Below, in pieces: positions 5,083 through 13,264 of a DNA stretch of 15,904 nt (within the stretch, counting starts at the first letter, position 1; each line of letters starts with the position of its first letter). The DNA is taken from assembly GCA_002490995.1 (NCBI GenBank), contig DKVC01000140.1, forward strand, positions 66,354 through 82,257, read 5' to 3'. The position numbers were made by a program, and so were the translations under genes. Below the pieces are notes generated by a model. It was not told the DNA's origin and made no database searches. It worked only from the letters and a program-made list of their open reading frames with translations. This DNA is from Lachnospiraceae bacterium UBA7188. GTDB taxonomy: Bacteria > Bacillota > Clostridia > Lachnospirales > Lachnospiraceae.

Positions 5083-7464
5083 GTGAGAGCAGGGAAAAAG
5101 GGAAACGTAAGACAATTCAAAAAAACCGGTGCTGTCAGGACAGTGCAAAACAGAAGAGAAAAGGCGGGGAATAAGAACCGTTTTTCCATCAAAATGCAGA
5201 AGAAGGTGGTGGTGCTGTACGCACTCGTCCTGCTTGCATTTGTGGGGCTGAGTGTGCGTCTTGTATGGATCACCAGAAAAAACGAGAATAAATATCAGAA
5301 GCAGGTATTGTCCCAGCAGGGATATACGTCCACAGTCATACCTTACCGCAGAGGCAATATCCTGGATGCCAGGGGGACAAGGCTTGCTACCAGTGAGAAG
5401 GTGTACAATCTGGTCATTGATGCCAAAGTGATGACATCCAAAGTGAAGGATGAGATGAAATACCTGGAACCTACGCTGCAGGCCCTGGGAGAGTATTTTG
5501 ACCTGGATATGACTGAAATCCGCGAGTACGTAAATACGAATCCTACTTCTTCCTGGTATGTACCGCTGAAGCAGCTGACTTATGATCAGATCAGCGGATT
5601 CCAGGAAGCCCAGGCGGAGGAGGATTCCAACATAAAAGGTGTCTGGTTTGAAGAGGAATACAAGCGGATATATCCCTATGGATCACTGGCAGCGGATGCC
5701 ATAGGCTTTACCACTACGGACGGCCAGGGAAGCTATGGGCTGGAAGAATATTACAATGATATTTTAAACGGGGTTAACGGCAGGGAATACGGTTATCTGA
5801 ACGATGATCTGGCGATGGAGCGCACGGTAAAATCTGCGGTGGACGGATACGACATTCACTCCACCATTGATGCCAATCTTCAGATGATTGTGGAAAAATA
5901 TCTGAAAAAATTCAATGAAGAATATCAGAATAAGGCCCGCACAGGGAATGGAGCGGAGAATGTGGGTTGTATTATCATGAAGGCCAATGCAGGCGAAATC
6001 CTTGCCATGGCCAGTTACCCCACATACGATTTGAATGATCCCCGCAATCCCCAGGCCATGTTCGGATCCAGAATGGTAGAACAGGTGACCAATGCCAATG
6101 GATATTACGAGATCAAGAAGACCAATACCATCATTGACCAGAGTGTCATAGATGCCATGGAAGCCGATGACAGTAAAGAGTATGACCCCGTATACCTGAA
6201 TCTGAATTATCTGTGGAAGAATTTCTGTATTACGGATACCTATGAACCCGGTTCTACGGCAAAGCCTTTTACAGTGGCGGCGGCGCTGGAACAGGGGGTG
6301 GTATCGCCGAATACAAGCTTTGAGTGTACCGGCGTGCTGGAGGTGGGAGGGTATCCCATCAAATGCCATGCACGGGGCCATATGAGTCTGGAAAATGCCA
6401 TAGCCACATCCTGCAATGTGACCATGATGAAAATCGCGCAGATGATGGGAAAAGAATATTTCTGTAAATTTCAGAATATATTTAATTTCGGCTTAAGGAC
6501 CAATATCGACCTGGCGGGGGAGGCAAGGACGGCCAGCCTGATTTACAAGCCGGAGGATATGGGACCCACTGATCTGGCGACCAACAGTTTCGGCCAGAAC
6601 TTTAATGTGACCATGATTGAGATAATCACAGGCTTCTGTTCGCTGGTGAACGGCGGCTATTACTATGAGCCTCATATGGTGGACAAAATTACCAATGCCA
6701 GCGGCGCCACGGTGAAGAATATCGAACCCCGGGTGCTGAAGCAGACCATTTCGGAATCTACATCGGCGCTGATCAGGCAGTACTGCCAGGCTGTGGTAGA
6801 TTACGGCACGGGAACATCGGCAAAGCCCCCCGGCTATAAACTGGGCGGAAAAACAGGTACCGCAGAGACCATTGATCCGATGACAAACAAACGTTCTGAA
6901 AACGAGTATGTAGTATCTTTTATCGGCTGTGTCCCGGCAGATGATCCTGAGATAGCCATCTATGTAGTGGTGGACAGGCTGAATGCAGAGAAGCAGGACA
7001 ATGCCAGAGTGGCTACGGTCCTGGCGCGCAGTATCCTGATGGAAGCGCTGCCATACCTGAATATCTTCATGACGGAGCCGGTTTCGGAGGCTGAGCAGGC
7101 GGAGCTGGATGCGCTGCAGCTGGAGATTACCAGCCAGTACACTCAGACACCTGCGGGAACCGACCCGGAAAATCCGGAAGGCGGTGAGCCGGGAGGCAGC
7201 AGTCCGGAAGGCGGAGAAGGCAGCGGAAACGGAGCAGGAGGAGAAGGCGGAGAAGGTGGCGGAAACGGAGCAGGAGGAGAGGGCGGAGAAGGGACGGGAG
7301 ACGTACAGAACGCGCCCTGGATGGATTACCCAATAGACCCTGAGACCGGTTACCGTGTGGGGCCGGACAACAGGTTTTATGATGCGCAGACAGGAATTCC
7401 CATTGAAGGCGGGGAATCGGTGCCGAACCCAGACATCCCTGTGAACCCGAATCTTACGGGTTAG
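5083..7464 (+). CDS. Class B penicillin-binding protein (FtsI/PBP2B type) with Gly/Glu-rich C-terminal tail
   Basis: A D,D-transpeptidase that cross-links stem peptides, probably at the septum. After a basic N terminus there is one membrane anchor (about residues 42-62), then the PBP dimerisation domain with the RRGNILDARG motif, then the transpeptidase domain. The catalytic motifs are intact: STAK with nucleophile Ser391 and Lys394, SCN at 443-445, and KTGT from Lys590. From about residue 690 to the end (793) comes an unusual tail: a Gly/Glu/Asn/Pro-rich stretch with two 12-residue repeats (713-736), then PETGYRVGPDNRFYDAQTG and a proline-rich end. I see no PASTA domain. The GTG at 5083 has AGGAG (5073-5077) five bases upstream. 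A TTG at 5068, overlapping the ftsL stop as TTGA, would add five residues and cannot be excluded. FtsI versus SpoVD identity is not settled by sequence. Confidence 0.93.
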   Translation: MRAGKKGNVRQFKKTGAVRTVQNRREKAGNKNRFSIKMQKKVVVLYALVLLAFVGLSVRLVWITRKNENKYQKQVLSQQGYTSTVIPYRRGNILDARGTRLATSEKVYNLVIDAKVMTSKVKDEMKYLEPTLQALGEYFDLDMTEIREYVNTNPTSSWYVPLKQLTYDQISGFQEAQAEEDSNIKGVWFEEEYKRIYPYGSLAADAIGFTTTDGQGSYGLEEYYNDILNGVNGREYGYLNDDLAMERTVKSAVDGYDIHSTIDANLQMIVEKYLKKFNEEYQNKARTGNGAENVGCIIMKANAGEILAMASYPTYDLNDPRNPQAMFGSRMVEQVTNANGYYEIKKTNTIIDQSVIDAMEADDSKEYDPVYLNLNYLWKNFCITDTYEPGSTAKPFTVAAALEQGVVSPNTSFECTGVLEVGGYPIKCHARGHMSLENAIATSCNVTMMKIAQMMGKEYFCKFQNIFNFGLRTNIDLAGEARTASLIYKPEDMGPTDLATNSFGQNFNVTMIEIITGFCSLVNGGYYYEPHMVDKITNASGATVKNIEPRVLKQTISESTSALIRQYCQAVVDYGTGTSAKPPGYKLGGKTGTAETIDPMTNKRSENEYVVSFIGCVPADDPEIAIYVVVDRLNAEKQDNARVATVLARSILMEALPYLNIFMTEPVSEAEQAELDALQLEITSQYTQTPAGTDPENPEGGEPGGSSPEGGEGSGNGAGGEGGEGGGNGAGGEGGEGTGDVQNAPWMDYPIDPETGYRVGPDNRFYDAQTGIPIEGGESVPNPDIPVNPNLTG
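7219..7290 (+). repeat. Two 36-bp tandem repeats inside the first PBP gene
   Basis: Unit 1 (7219-7254) and unit 2 (7255-7290) differ at only three positions and encode GSGNGAGGEGGE then GGGNGAGGEGGE. Shorter, less exact copies of the GGAGAAGGCGG word flank them. In-frame and of 12 codons each, they would let copy number change without a frameshift. Confidence 0.9.
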
Positions 7465-7583
7465 GAACCGGCGAAACCTTTGAAGCCGGACAGCGGAGTG
7501 ATATTTTTATTTTTGGATCCTGAGATTCATATCCCGGCAGATTCGGGAATAAAGTATATCAATACCTGTTGTATGAGGGATGA
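7465..7583 (+). other. Intergenic gap between the two PBP genes, with a small hairpin
   Basis: 119 bases without a gene, unlike the tight junctions upstream. It has an AT-rich patch (7501-7515), a GGATCC palindrome, and TCCCG (7532-7536) pairing with CGGGA (7544-7548) around a 7-base loop. There is no T run, so it is not a standard terminator. I see no promoter good enough to call. The loop and 3' arm contain CAGATTCGG (7538-7546), a word that recurs in the mraY-murD repeats. Confidence 0.4.
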
Positions 7584-9320
7584 ATGCTTTCGGACAGCAA
7601 TAAAATAATCCACAGGAAGAAAATGCTGGTCAGTTTCCTGATTTTTACCGGCATATTTGCATTTCTGTTTGGGCGTCTGGTATACTTATGTGTCTGGCAG
7701 GCGGATCACTATGCAGCCATGGCTACCGACCTGCATGAGCGGGAGCGCAGCATCAAGGCAGCCAGGGGACGCATTCTGGACTGCAACGGCAAAGTCCTGG
7801 CGGACAACAAAACGGTCTGTACCGTATCCGTTATTTACAACCAGATAGAGGACCGGGAGGAGGTAATTCAGGTTCTCAGCAGAGAACTGGAGCTTACGGA
7901 CGAATATGTACGGAAAAGAGTGGAGAAGTATTCCTCCATGGAGCGCATCAAGAGCAATGTGGATAAGGAGACAGGGGACCGAATAAGGGAATACGACCTG
8001 GCGGGGGTGAAGGTGGATGAGGATTACAAACGCTATTATCCCTATGACGAACTGGGCAGCAAGGTGTTGGGCTTCACCGGAGGCGACAATCAGGGCATTA
8101 TCGGGCTGGAGGTTGCATATGATAAATATATGGAAGGGGAGCTGGGGAAAATCCTGACAGTGACGGACGCGAGAGGCATTGAGGTGGAATCGGCCGGAGA
8201 GCGGCGGATTGAGCCGGTGGCAGGTCTGGATCTGTGTATCAGCATGGACCTGAACATCCAGTCCTATGCCACACAGCTGGCAAACCAGGCTCTTGCGACC
8301 AAGCAGGCGGACAGTGTCTCCATTCTGGTGATGAATCCCAAAAGTGGTGCAATCCTTGCCATGGCCAATGTGCCGGAATTTAATTTAAACCAGCCCTTTG
8401 AACTGCCGGAGGGGACAGCGGAGAATCTCACCCAGGAGGAACAGCAGAATCTGCTGAACGGCATCTGGCGAAACGGATGCATAAACGATACATACGAACC
8501 GGGTTCTACTTTTAAGATTATAACGGCGGCTGCCGGTCTCTCGGCGGGGGTGGTGACACCGGAGAGTACATTCAGCTGTCCGGGGTTCATCATTGTGGAT
8601 GACAGAAGGATACGCTGCCATAAGACAGCGGGGCATGGCAGTCAGGATTTTACGCATACCATGATGAATTCCTGCAATCCGGCTTTGATTACAGTGGGGC
8701 TGAGACTGGGGATTGACAGTTACTACAGTTATTTTGAGCAGTTCGGACTGAAGAAGAAAACAGGCATTGACCTGCCTGGCGAGGCAGGAACCATCATGCA
8801 CCGGAAAGAGGATATGGGAAATGTGGAGCTGGCAACGGTGTCTTTCGGGCAGTCTTTCCAGATTACGCCCATTCAGCTTCTGACCACGGTTTCTTCCATA
8901 ATAAACGGGGGAAAGCGGATAACGCCGCATTTCGGAGTGTGTACGAAGGATGCAGAGGGCAATGTGGTGGAGAGTTTTGAATATCCGGTGACAGAGGGAA
9001 TCGTGTCCGAGGAGGTCAGCGCTACCATGCGGGGAATCCTGGAGATGGTGGTGAAGGAGGGCAGCGGCTCCAACGGTAAGGTGGAGGGCTTCCGGGTGGG
9101 AGGCAAGACGGCTACCAGCCAGACCCTGCCCAGAGGAAGCGGGCGTTATATTGCGTCCTTTGTGGGCTTTGCGCCGGCGGATGATCCCCAGGTCATTGCC
9201 CTGGCCATCATAAATAATCCTCAGGGAGTATACTATGGCGGGCAGGTGGCGGCACCCATTGTCCGGCAGCTGTACGAGAACATCCTGCCCTATCTTGGGA
9301 TTGCGGAATACCATGAATAA
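7584..9320 (+). CDS. Class B penicillin-binding protein (SpoVD/FtsI type), KTA variant
   Basis: The second membrane-anchored D,D-transpeptidase in the operon. It has a short basic N terminus, a membrane segment at about 15-37, a dimerisation domain with AARGRILDCNG, then the transpeptidase domain with STFK (nucleophile Ser308, Lys311) and SCN (363-365). The third motif reads GGKTAT (Lys508, Thr509, Ala510) where KTG or KSG is usual. It is 578 aa and has no tail or PASTA domain, ending soon after the catalytic fold. Tandem class B PBPs occur in the B. subtilis cluster as pbpB then spoVD, so this copy may be the sporulation enzyme SpoVD, but it could equally be the vegetative one. The ATG at 7584 follows GAGGG at 7575-7579. 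It is likely cotranscribed with its neighbours. Confidence 0.94.
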   Translation: MLSDSNKIIHRKKMLVSFLIFTGIFAFLFGRLVYLCVWQADHYAAMATDLHERERSIKAARGRILDCNGKVLADNKTVCTVSVIYNQIEDREEVIQVLSRELELTDEYVRKRVEKYSSMERIKSNVDKETGDRIREYDLAGVKVDEDYKRYYPYDELGSKVLGFTGGDNQGIIGLEVAYDKYMEGELGKILTVTDARGIEVESAGERRIEPVAGLDLCISMDLNIQSYATQLANQALATKQADSVSILVMNPKSGAILAMANVPEFNLNQPFELPEGTAENLTQEEQQNLLNGIWRNGCINDTYEPGSTFKIITAAAGLSAGVVTPESTFSCPGFIIVDDRRIRCHKTAGHGSQDFTHTMMNSCNPALITVGLRLGIDSYYSYFEQFGLKKKTGIDLPGEAGTIMHRKEDMGNVELATVSFGQSFQITPIQLLTTVSSIINGGKRITPHFGVCTKDAEGNVVESFEYPVTEGIVSEEVSATMRGILEMVVKEGSGSNGKVEGFRVGGKTATSQTLPRGSGRYIASFVGFAPADDPQVIALAIINNPQGVYYGGQVAAPIVRQLYENILPYLGIAEYHE

Positions 9321-9368
9321 TTATTTATGTAGCTGTACTTACGGAACTAAAATAGAAAGGAATGGGTG

Positions 9369-10328
9369 ATGAGTAAAATCAGCATAACGGCAGTCATGCT
9401 CTCTTTCTGCATCAGCGCGCTTGCCGGACCGATCCTGATCCCCTTTTTGCGGAAGGTGAAATGCGGCCAGACTGTCAGGGACGACGGCCCGGCTGCTCAT
9501 CTGAAAAAGTCGGGGACCCCCACCATGGGCGGAATTCTGATTCTGGCAAGTGTATTGGCCACATCCGTGGCATTTATGGAAGATTACCCCAGGATAGCGC
9601 CGGTTCTTATTCTTACCGTTGGTTTCGGGCTGGTGGGGTTGATGGATGATTACATAAAAGTAGTATGCAGGCGTTCCATGGGACTCTCACCCTGGCAGAA
9701 GCTTTTCGGGCAGCTGGCTGTCACGGGGATATTTGCCTGGTATCTGGTCCGCTGTACAGATGTCAGCCTGGCCATGAAGATTCCCTGGATGCCCGGAAAG
9801 TATCTGGATTTTGGAATATGGAATATCCCGATTCTGTTTTTTATTGTCCTCGGAACGGCAAACGGGACGAATTTTACAGACGGGCTGGACGGACTGGCAG
9901 GAAGCGTTACATTGATGGTGGCGGTATTCTTCTCCGTGGTTTCTATCGGTACCGCGGCGGGAATAGAGCCTCTGACCTGTGCGGTAGCCGGCGCACTGAT
10001 GGGATTTTTACTTTTTAACGTACATCCGGCAGAGGTGTTTATGGGAGATACGGGGTCCCTGGCCCTGGGCGGTTTTGTGGCGGGATGCGCCTATGTGATG
10101 CAGATGCCGCTGTACATAGCGATTGTGGGCGTAATATACCTGATAGAAGTATGTTCCGTCATTTTGCAGGTAGGTTACTTCAAACTCAGCGGCGGCAGAC
10201 GGATTCTGAAAATGGCACCGCTCCATCATCACTTTGAACTCAGCGGATGGTCGGAAACCAGGATTACGGCGCTTTTCACCATCATAACCGCACTGATGTG
10301 CCTGCTGGCCTTCAGGGCGCTGGGGTGA
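9369..10328 (+). CDS. mraY: Phospho-N-acetylmuramoyl-pentapeptide-transferase MraY
   Basis: A polytopic membrane enzyme that joins UDP-MurNAc-pentapeptide to undecaprenyl phosphate, making lipid I on the inner face of the membrane. Signatures are GPAAHLKKSGTPTMGG near the N terminus, the Mg-binding DDYIK (residues 93-97), NFTDGLDGLAG from residue 168, GDTGSLALGG, and the histidine cluster HHH at 286-288 in PLHHHFELSGW. About ten hydrophobic segments fit the fold, and 319 aa is close to usual length. The ATG at 9369 is preferred over the adjacent GTG at 9366 because AAAGG (9356-9360) is eight bases upstream. murE and murF, which precede mraY in many bacteria, are not here; the PBP genes come directly before it. 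Confidence 0.97.
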   Translation: MSKISITAVMLSFCISALAGPILIPFLRKVKCGQTVRDDGPAAHLKKSGTPTMGGILILASVLATSVAFMEDYPRIAPVLILTVGFGLVGLMDDYIKVVCRRSMGLSPWQKLFGQLAVTGIFAWYLVRCTDVSLAMKIPWMPGKYLDFGIWNIPILFFIVLGTANGTNFTDGLDGLAGSVTLMVAVFFSVVSIGTAAGIEPLTCAVAGALMGFLLFNVHPAEVFMGDTGSLALGGFVAGCAYVMQMPLYIAIVGVIYLIEVCSVILQVGYFKLSGGRRILKMAPLHHHFELSGWSETRITALFTIITALMCLLAFRALG

Positions 10329-10360
10329 AGGAGAAAAGGAAGAGCGACGCATCATTTCAA

Positions 10361-10566
10361 CGGGCGGAACCGGATCTTGGTCTAAGAGTGCCGAATCCGC
10401 ATTTACGGAACTGGAATCAGTAAGCACGGATTCAGCGCACAGATTCGGTTACGGACGCAATCTCTAGGCGGGCGGAAGCGAATCTCAGGTAAAGTGTGCC
10501 GAATCTGTGCATACGGAAATGGATCCTGGGTCAGGTGTGCTGAATCTGCACATGCGGAACTGGAAT
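10361..10566 (+). repeat. Imperfect repeat cluster with inverted segments between mraY and murD
   Basis: Three related copies of about 53-57 bases lie in the 257-base gap: 10361-10417, 10469-10524 and 10514-10566 (the last two overlap at the shared end word). Each carries a (G/T)TGC(C/T)GAATC core and ends in CGGAA(C/A)TGGA. The 12-mer CGGAACTGGAAT is exact at 10406-10417 and 10555-10566. Between copies 1 and 2, the stretch 10418-10468 carries the same words inverted. GCACAGATTCGG (10437-10448) pairs perfectly with CCGAATCTGTGC (10499-10510). CGAATCCG (10392-10399) pairs with most of CGGATTC (10428-10434). TGTGC/GCACA (10536-10552) forms a small hairpin. No reading frame of note crosses it. 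The function is unknown. Confidence 0.75.
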
Positions 10567-10585
10567 ATGAAAGGAAAAGGGTAAT

Positions 10586-11950
10586 ATGAAAGCAGGAGAG
10601 AAATGCCTGGTAATCGGCTCCGGTATAAGCGGAATCGGTTCCGTGGGGCTTTTAGAGCACATGGGTGCGGAAGTGGTACTGTACGACAGCAATGAGAAGC
10701 TGACAGCCGGGGAGCTGCGGGAGCGTCTTCCGGAGGGGAGCAGAGCTGTCTGTATCGCAGGAGAACTGCCCGTGCAGATACTGGAGGAGACTGAGACGGT
10801 GGTCTTAAGTCCGGGGGTACCTGTGGATATTCCGTTAGTAAATGCCCTGAGAGAGCGGGGAGCTGCGATCATAGGGGAGATTGAACTGGGATTTCTGCAG
10901 GAGAGGGGAAGGGTGGCTGCCATCACCGGTACTAACGGCAAGACCACTACCACCACGCTGGTGGGCGAGATCATGAAAGCGCATCTGGGTGAGGATAAAG
11001 CATTCGTGGTGGGCAATATCGGCAATCCCTACACCTCCGAATGCCTGAAGACATCGGAAGATACGGTTACGGTGGGAGAGATCAGCTCCTTTCAGCTGGA
11101 GACCATTTCCGCTTTCCATCCGGCAGTTTCAGCCATCCTGAATATCACCCCGGATCACTTAAACCGCCATCATACCATGGAAGCCTATGTGGCGGCGAAG
11201 GAAAATATTGCGGTGAATCAGGACAAAGAAGACATCTGTGTGCTGAATTACGACAATGCATACACAAGAAGCTTTGCGGAAAGATGCCCTGCCAGAGTTG
11301 TCCTGTTCTCCTCGTCGGAAGCATTGGACGAGGGCTATTACCTGAAAGGCGACAAAGTAGTGGTGAAGGTTGCGGGCGGACAGGAGAAGGAGCTGCTGGA
11401 CATTCACAGAGATATGAATCTGGTGGGCATGTGCAATGTGGAAAACGTGATGGCAGCCATTGCCATTGCTCAGGGGATGGATGTCCCCATGGAAACCATC
11501 CTGAAAGTGATCAAAACCTTCCGGGCAGTGGAACACAGGATTGAATTTGTAGCTTCCAAAGGAGGAGTGGATTACTATAACGATTCCAAGGGAACCAATC
11601 CGGACGCAGCTATCCAGGGAATCCGGGCCATGTGTAAGCCCACGGTACTCATCGGCGGAGGATATGACAAGGGCGGAGAATACGATGCATGGATTGAGAG
11701 CTTTGAAGGTAAAGTGAAATGGCTGGTGCTCATCGGCCAGACCAGGGAAAAAATCGCGGAATGTGCGAGAAAGCATGGAATCAGCCGGATTCGTTTTGCA
11801 GATACCTTTGAGGAATGCCTGAAGCTTAGCACGGAGCTTGCGGAAAGCGGCGATGCGGTGCTGTTGTCTCCTGCATGCGCCAGCTGGGGGATGTTTCCCA
11901 ATTACGAGGTGAGGGGACAGATGTTCAAGGAATATGTCAACGGACTGTAA
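10586..11950 (+). CDS. murD: UDP-N-acetylmuramoylalanine--D-glutamate ligase MurD
   Basis: A cytoplasmic ATP-dependent ligase that adds D-glutamate to UDP-MurNAc-L-alanine. The N-terminal domain begins with a Rossmann-like VIGSGISGIGSVGLLEHMGAEV. The ATP loop is GTNGKTTTTT from residue 115 (Lys119). EISSFQLETI, ILNITPDHLNRH and EHRIEF follow in the central domain. NDSKGTNPDAA, GGYDKGG and LLSPACASWGMFPNYEVRGQMFKEYV mark the C-terminal domain as MurD rather than MurC, MurE or MurF. At 454 aa it is full length. The ATG at 10586 follows AAAAGGG (10575-10581). It is preceded by the repeat cluster and followed 50 bases later by ftsW, so its translation is probably independent of mraY even if cotranscribed. 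Confidence 0.97.
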   Translation: MKAGEKCLVIGSGISGIGSVGLLEHMGAEVVLYDSNEKLTAGELRERLPEGSRAVCIAGELPVQILEETETVVLSPGVPVDIPLVNALRERGAAIIGEIELGFLQERGRVAAITGTNGKTTTTTLVGEIMKAHLGEDKAFVVGNIGNPYTSECLKTSEDTVTVGEISSFQLETISAFHPAVSAILNITPDHLNRHHTMEAYVAAKENIAVNQDKEDICVLNYDNAYTRSFAERCPARVVLFSSSEALDEGYYLKGDKVVVKVAGGQEKELLDIHRDMNLVGMCNVENVMAAIAIAQGMDVPMETILKVIKTFRAVEHRIEFVASKGGVDYYNDSKGTNPDAAIQGIRAMCKPTVLIGGGYDKGGEYDAWIESFEGKVKWLVLIGQTREKIAECARKHGISRIRFADTFEECLKLSTELAESGDAVLLSPACASWGMFPNYEVRGQMFKEYVNGL

Positions 11951-12000
11951 GGAATTGGAAATGCCTGATGAAAAAGCGGGGATGAAAGCAGGGGGAAGAT

Positions 12001-13173
12001 ATGGCGGCACAGAGAACGGGAATGGCAAAGCGAAAGAAAAAAGAACAATCCGAATATTTTTTTGATTACAGCCTTCTGTTTATTGTGCTGTTTCTTCTGG
12101 GATTCGGGCTGGTGATGATCTATTCCGCCAGCTCCTACAGCGCGTTTGAGGAATACAAAGACACGGCGCATTATCTGAAGAGACAGCTGGCGGCCGTCGT
12201 CATAGGGCTGGTCCTGATGATCATTGTGGCCAATATTCCTTACCATTTCTGGGAGCGGTTTGCGCTGCTCGGATACATTGTGGCAGCTGCCCTGGTCCCT
12301 GTGGTCAAGACGCCTCTGGGGGTGGAATCCCACGGAGCCAGACGCTGGATCAGGATTCCCGGCATAGGGTTTAACCTGCAGCCGGCGGAGGTGGCAAAGG
12401 TTGCCATCATTCTGTTCCTGGCGGTTCTGGTGTGTAAAATGGGGAGGGGAATCCGCAGTCTTAAGGGATTCTGCGTGATGATGTTCTTCCCGCTGCCCCT
12501 GGCTGCCGAAGTATATCTCATTACGCAGAATATGAGCTCGGCGCTTATTATCATGGGGATTGCCGTAATCATGGTATTCGTAGCCAGCCCTGACTACAAG
12601 AAATTCGTCATCATGGCCCTGCTTGTCATTGCGGCGGCATCGGTGCTCATCTATCTGGTGGCATCGGGAAGCGATATCCTGAAATTCCGCGGCAACCGCA
12701 TCCGTTCCTGGCTGGACCCTGAGAGCGACCCTTCCGATACCGGTTTCCAGACGCTGCAGGGCCTGTATGCCATCGGAAGCGGCGGAATCTGGGGCAAGGG
12801 CCTGGGGCAGAGCATGCAGAAGCTCAGCTTTCTTCCCGAGGCACAGAACGATATGATTTTTTCCATTATCTGCGAGGAGCTGGGCCTGTTTGGAGCCGTT
12901 GCCGTCATTCTGATGTTCGTCATGCTGCTGTGGAGGATGATGGTGATTGCAAACAATGCCACGGACCTGTTCGGGGCGATGCTGGTGGTAGGTGTCATGG
13001 GACATATCGCTGTCCAGGCAGTTCTCAATATAGCCGTTGTGACCGCAACCATTCCCAATACCGGTATTTCTCTTCCTTTTATCAGCTACGGAGGTTCGTC
13101 GGTGATGTTCCTCCTGATAGAAATAGGGCTGGTCCTGAGTGTGGCCCGGAGAATTCAGCTGAAGGAACTGTAA
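12001..13173 (+). CDS. ftsW: SEDS peptidoglycan glycosyltransferase FtsW/SpoVE
   Basis: A polytopic membrane protein of the SEDS family that polymerises lipid II into glycan strands with a partner class B PBP; two such PBPs lie upstream. After a short basic tail come about ten hydrophobic segments. Family marks include IYSASSYSAF in the first loop, GARRWIRIPGIGFNLQPAEVAK, GFQTLQGLYAIGSGGIWGKGLGQS, LPEAQNDMIF with the putative catalytic Asp284, and PNTGISLPFISYGGSS near the end. Length is 390 aa. The ATG at 12001 has AGGGGG (11990-11995) five bases upstream. Position within a dcw cluster favours FtsW or its sporulation paralogue SpoVE over RodA; sequence alone does not separate FtsW from SpoVE. 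Confidence 0.93.
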   Translation: MAAQRTGMAKRKKKEQSEYFFDYSLLFIVLFLLGFGLVMIYSASSYSAFEEYKDTAHYLKRQLAAVVIGLVLMIIVANIPYHFWERFALLGYIVAAALVPVVKTPLGVESHGARRWIRIPGIGFNLQPAEVAKVAIILFLAVLVCKMGRGIRSLKGFCVMMFFPLPLAAEVYLITQNMSSALIIMGIAVIMVFVASPDYKKFVIMALLVIAAASVLIYLVASGSDILKFRGNRIRSWLDPESDPSDTGFQTLQGLYAIGSGGIWGKGLGQSMQKLSFLPEAQNDMIFSIICEELGLFGAVAVILMFVMLLWRMMVIANNATDLFGAMLVVGVMGHIAVQAVLNIAVVTATIPNTGISLPFISYGGSSVMFLLIEIGLVLSVARRIQLKEL

Positions 13174-13264
13174 ACAGGACCGGCAGAAATCAGCTCCGAA
13201 CAACCCCCAAATGGATGGGACAAGGTACGGAAGCGCCAGTACTCTCATAGGATAGAATAGTTTA

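Noticed and set aside
8385..9314. Minus-strand open frame (309 codons) opposite the second PBP
   Set aside because: It lies fully within a well-supported transpeptidase gene, has no family motif, and has shadow-like composition.
11902..13248. Long minus-strand open frame (448 codons) opposite ftsW
   Set aside because: It is antisense to a clear SEDS gene, is rich in His, Gln and Arg with no recognisable domain, and lacks a ribosome binding site; it is a shadow of the codon pattern of ftsW.
13174..13264. Search for a murG remnant or promoter in the ftsW-murA gap
   Set aside because: Only 91 bases, no residual reading frame similar to MurG, and no -35/-10 pair of useful quality.
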